Shown: piece by piece, positions 62,421 to 64,000 of the stretch
Layout: each line of letters opens with the position of its first letter
Position numbering within the stretch: the first letter of the stretch is position 1
DNA from: Bacteroidota bacterium
GTDB lineage: Bacteria > Bacteroidota > Bacteroidia > Cytophagales > Cytophagaceae
DNA: 64,000 bases
NCBI GenBank assembly: GCA_023392125.1
Contig: JAEVZS010000008.1
Coordinates: forward strand, 1 to 64,000
Direction of reading: 5' to 3'
Notes under the pieces: generated by a model
The model's input: only the letters and a program-made list of their open reading frames with translations
The model's database searches: none
What the model was told of the DNA's origin: nothing
Position numbers and translations under genes: made by a program

Positions 62421-62786
62421 AATGGTAGTATGAGTGATCGTTGTATGTATCCGGTGATGTTCTAAAAATGCTGACCGGCTTCGTTCAATGTCATACAAAT
62501 TTATTTTGAGAGAATGTCGGATTCAATCGCCTGAAGATGGTAATGATAGGGTATATGCTGATGGTAGAATATATACCAGATTGATGGTATATATGGTATA
62601 TTAAACATACATTTTTTGTCTTATGTGAATGATTGGCATGTTTTTAATAATAAGGAGCTGTGATGAGACAGAGATCGGGTGAATAACAGATGGATGCTAT
62701 GTGCGCGTCAGGATCAGGGAATACGTATATAGAAAACCGGCAGGGCTGGATGTGAAAGAAAGGAGTAATCTGAATTGGTGTGTGAC
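62421..62786. other. Intergenic promoter region of the siderophore operon
   Basis: No gene. AT-rich, with an inverted repeat at 62571-62592 and several GGTATAT words; the operon promoter is expected here on the minus strand. A terminator for the response regulator, whose stop is at 62787, was not identified. Confidence 0.6.
62571..62592. promoter_or_regulatory. Inverted repeat upstream of the siderophore operon
   Basis: ATATACC (62571-62577), 8-nt spacer, GGTATAT (62586-62592), with a further GGTATAT-like word (GGTATATT) at 62595-62602. About 150 bp before the first NIS gene; it could bind a regulator. No known Fur or DtxR consensus match. Confidence 0.4.
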
Positions 62787-63476
62787 CTAGTATGAAAGGT
62801 GGACAGGAATCTCATGCGGACGTATAAAGCCCTTTTTTAAGGCATAGTGGCATAGCTCGGCGACAGAGTGCACATCAAGCTTTTTCATGATATTGCGCCG
62901 GTGAGTATGCACGGTATGCGGGCTAAGATAAAGTTCCGCGGCAATTTCCTTATTGGTCTTTCCCGCTACAATAAGTCGTATGATCTCTGATTCCCGGCTG
63001 GTGATGCATGAATTGCTGCAGTTTGCTTGTGCCGGAGCCGGTCTCTTTTTGTCTGCCAGTAATACGTCCAGGATAAACGAGCAAAAAAACTTTTCGCCTC
63101 TGATGGCAGCATTGATGGCGCTGTATATATCTTTTTTTCCGCATTCCTTGGTCAGATAGCAGTAGACATTAAACTCCAGAGATTTCATAATGTCCCAGCG
63201 CTTGTCCTGGCTGGATATGATGATGACTTTGCATTCGGTATTGGCGGACAGTAAAGTACCCAGTTCGTCCGGATCAAAATAGACAGGGTTGTAATCCAGA
63301 ATAAGTATATCGGGAAAAAAACTCCGAAGTGACTGAGTTAGCTCACTGGTGCATCCGGCTTCTCTGATCGTGTAACTGATTTGCGGATCGGCCGACAGAA
63401 GACTTTTGATCCCTTCTCTGTAGACAGGCTGTGGGTCTGCCAGAATGATGCGGATGGTATCTGTCTGAAGAGGCAT
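62787..63476 (-). CDS. LuxR/NarL-family response regulator
   Basis: A 229-residue protein. The receiver domain (about 1-125) has ILADPQPVYREGIKSLL, phospho-acceptor Asp in PDILILDYNP near 55-64, and VIIISSQD and CYLTKE as switch residues. The C-terminal LuxR helix-turn-helix (about 160-225) has SRESEIIRLIVAGKTNKEIAAELYLSPHTVHTHRRNIMKKL (in part). No sensor kinase is in the window. It lies upstream of the siderophore operon on the same strand, 366 bp away, so it could regulate it, but this is only proximity. Confidence 0.9.
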   Translation of the reverse strand: MPLQTDTIRIILADPQPVYREGIKSLLSADPQISYTIREAGCTSELTQSLRSFFPDILILDYNPVYFDPDELGTLLSANTECKVIIISSQDKRWDIMKSLEFNVYCYLTKECGKKDIYSAINAAIRGEKFFCSFILDVLLADKKRPAPAQANCSNSCITSRESEIIRLIVAGKTNKEIAAELYLSPHTVHTHRRNIMKKLDVHSVAELCHYALKKGFIRPHEIPVHLSY

Positions 63477-64000
63477 AGGTTGACTTGTTTCTGAAAAAAG
63501 TGTTTTGAGCGATCAACTGAAACATGACGGACTGACTGAAAATTAATCGGTCATTTACGGGACTGTTTACTGATGGTGTATGACGGAAAAAATACGTTCG
63601 GATTTTTTATGAGTAATATAAAGGTTGGGTATTTCTATGGAGAATCGGAAAGATGTGAATTCTGAAGTTCGCTGCTCTGCTGGTTGTGAAGGTGATACTT
63701 TTCGGAAATTAAAATCATTGCTGCCAGTTCTGTTTAATTAAAAAGTTGGTAAAAAATAGTAGGAACAATATTAGTTCTAATTTAGAATTAATTCAAATAT
63801 ATGTTTAATTTTTGTCTTTGAATAACTTTTGCGGTTCGACGAATGGTCTGATAATCTTATGCCTTCCATGATTGCCTTTCTGTGTATTTTTTATTTCTGA
63901 TAGTTGCTTTATTTTTTTTATCGCATTTTTACGATTTTATTTTTTGTGCTGATAATTTGTTATTTAGTCATTTTTATGAGTCCTTTTTGTAGTGTATTTA
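63477..64000. other. Intergenic region at the right edge
   Basis: No gene seen. It holds the promoter side of the response regulator and an AT-rich tract. A palindrome TTCTAATTTAGAA at 63775-63787, with TTA/TAA extensions, might be an operator. Confidence 0.5.

Overview
The window looks like chromosome from a Bacteroidota member, most likely Sphingobacteriaceae (order-level placement is inference). The support is several secreted proteins ending in type IX secretion (T9SS) sorting domains, TonB-dependent receptors with carboxypeptidase-regulatory N-termini, a good -33 TTTG / -7 TAnnTTTG promoter, weak Shine-Dalgarno signals and families typical of the phylum. No rRNA, tRNA or CRISPR array was seen.

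Region by region. (1) 1-7.5 kb is a visibly AT-rich accessory stretch. A regulator/reductase pair ends in a long attC-like palindrome. It is followed by a five-gene module (AAA ATPase, 34-residue-repeat protein, DEDDh exonuclease, DUF262/DUF1524 nuclease, WYL regulator) bracketed by two direct copies of a ~60-nt hairpin. Four copies of a junction motif lie in the same stretch. I consider this the best candidate for an undescribed mobile, probably anti-phage, system. (2) 7.5-14.7 kb: an AhpD-like protein, a T9SS surface protein, and a metal regulon (DtxR-type repressor, divergent TonB receptor, thioredoxin-like protein, ZIP transporter) with a perfect 14-bp palindrome inside the receptor promoter. 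(3) 14.7-22.7 kb: a cobalamin riboswitch controlling a BtuB-like receptor, a BtuG-like propeller lipoprotein, a DUF4465 protein and a large T9SS protein. (4) 22.7-31.4 kb: a complete type I restriction-modification locus (hsdR, GxxExxY, hsdS, rhuM, hsdM) next to a DUF5655/PD-(D/E)XK protein. (5) 31.5-48.4 kb: mostly ordinary chromosome, with a CrtA-like pair, HD hydrolase, MFS pump, quinone reductase with Crp regulator, DsrE, a divergent Lrp/metE pair, small membrane proteins, an orphan double-hotdog protein and a tandem pair of T9SS propeller proteins.

(6) 48.4-63.5 kb is a siderophore locus read on the minus strand. It has three NIS (IucA/IucC) synthetases, one fused to an IucB-like acyltransferase, a PLP decarboxylase, an N-monooxygenase and a nitroreductase, followed by a MATE exporter, a discrete acyl carrier protein, a stand-alone AMP-ligase and a VioC/AsnO-type dioxygenase. 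Decarboxylase, N-hydroxylase, acyltransferase and NIS synthetases are the standard logic for a hydroxamate siderophore. The ligase/ACP/dioxygenase arm is unusual and suggests an extra carrier-bound building block. A LuxR-type response regulator lies upstream. No ferri-siderophore receptor is present in the window, so uptake genes may lie beyond the right edge or elsewhere.
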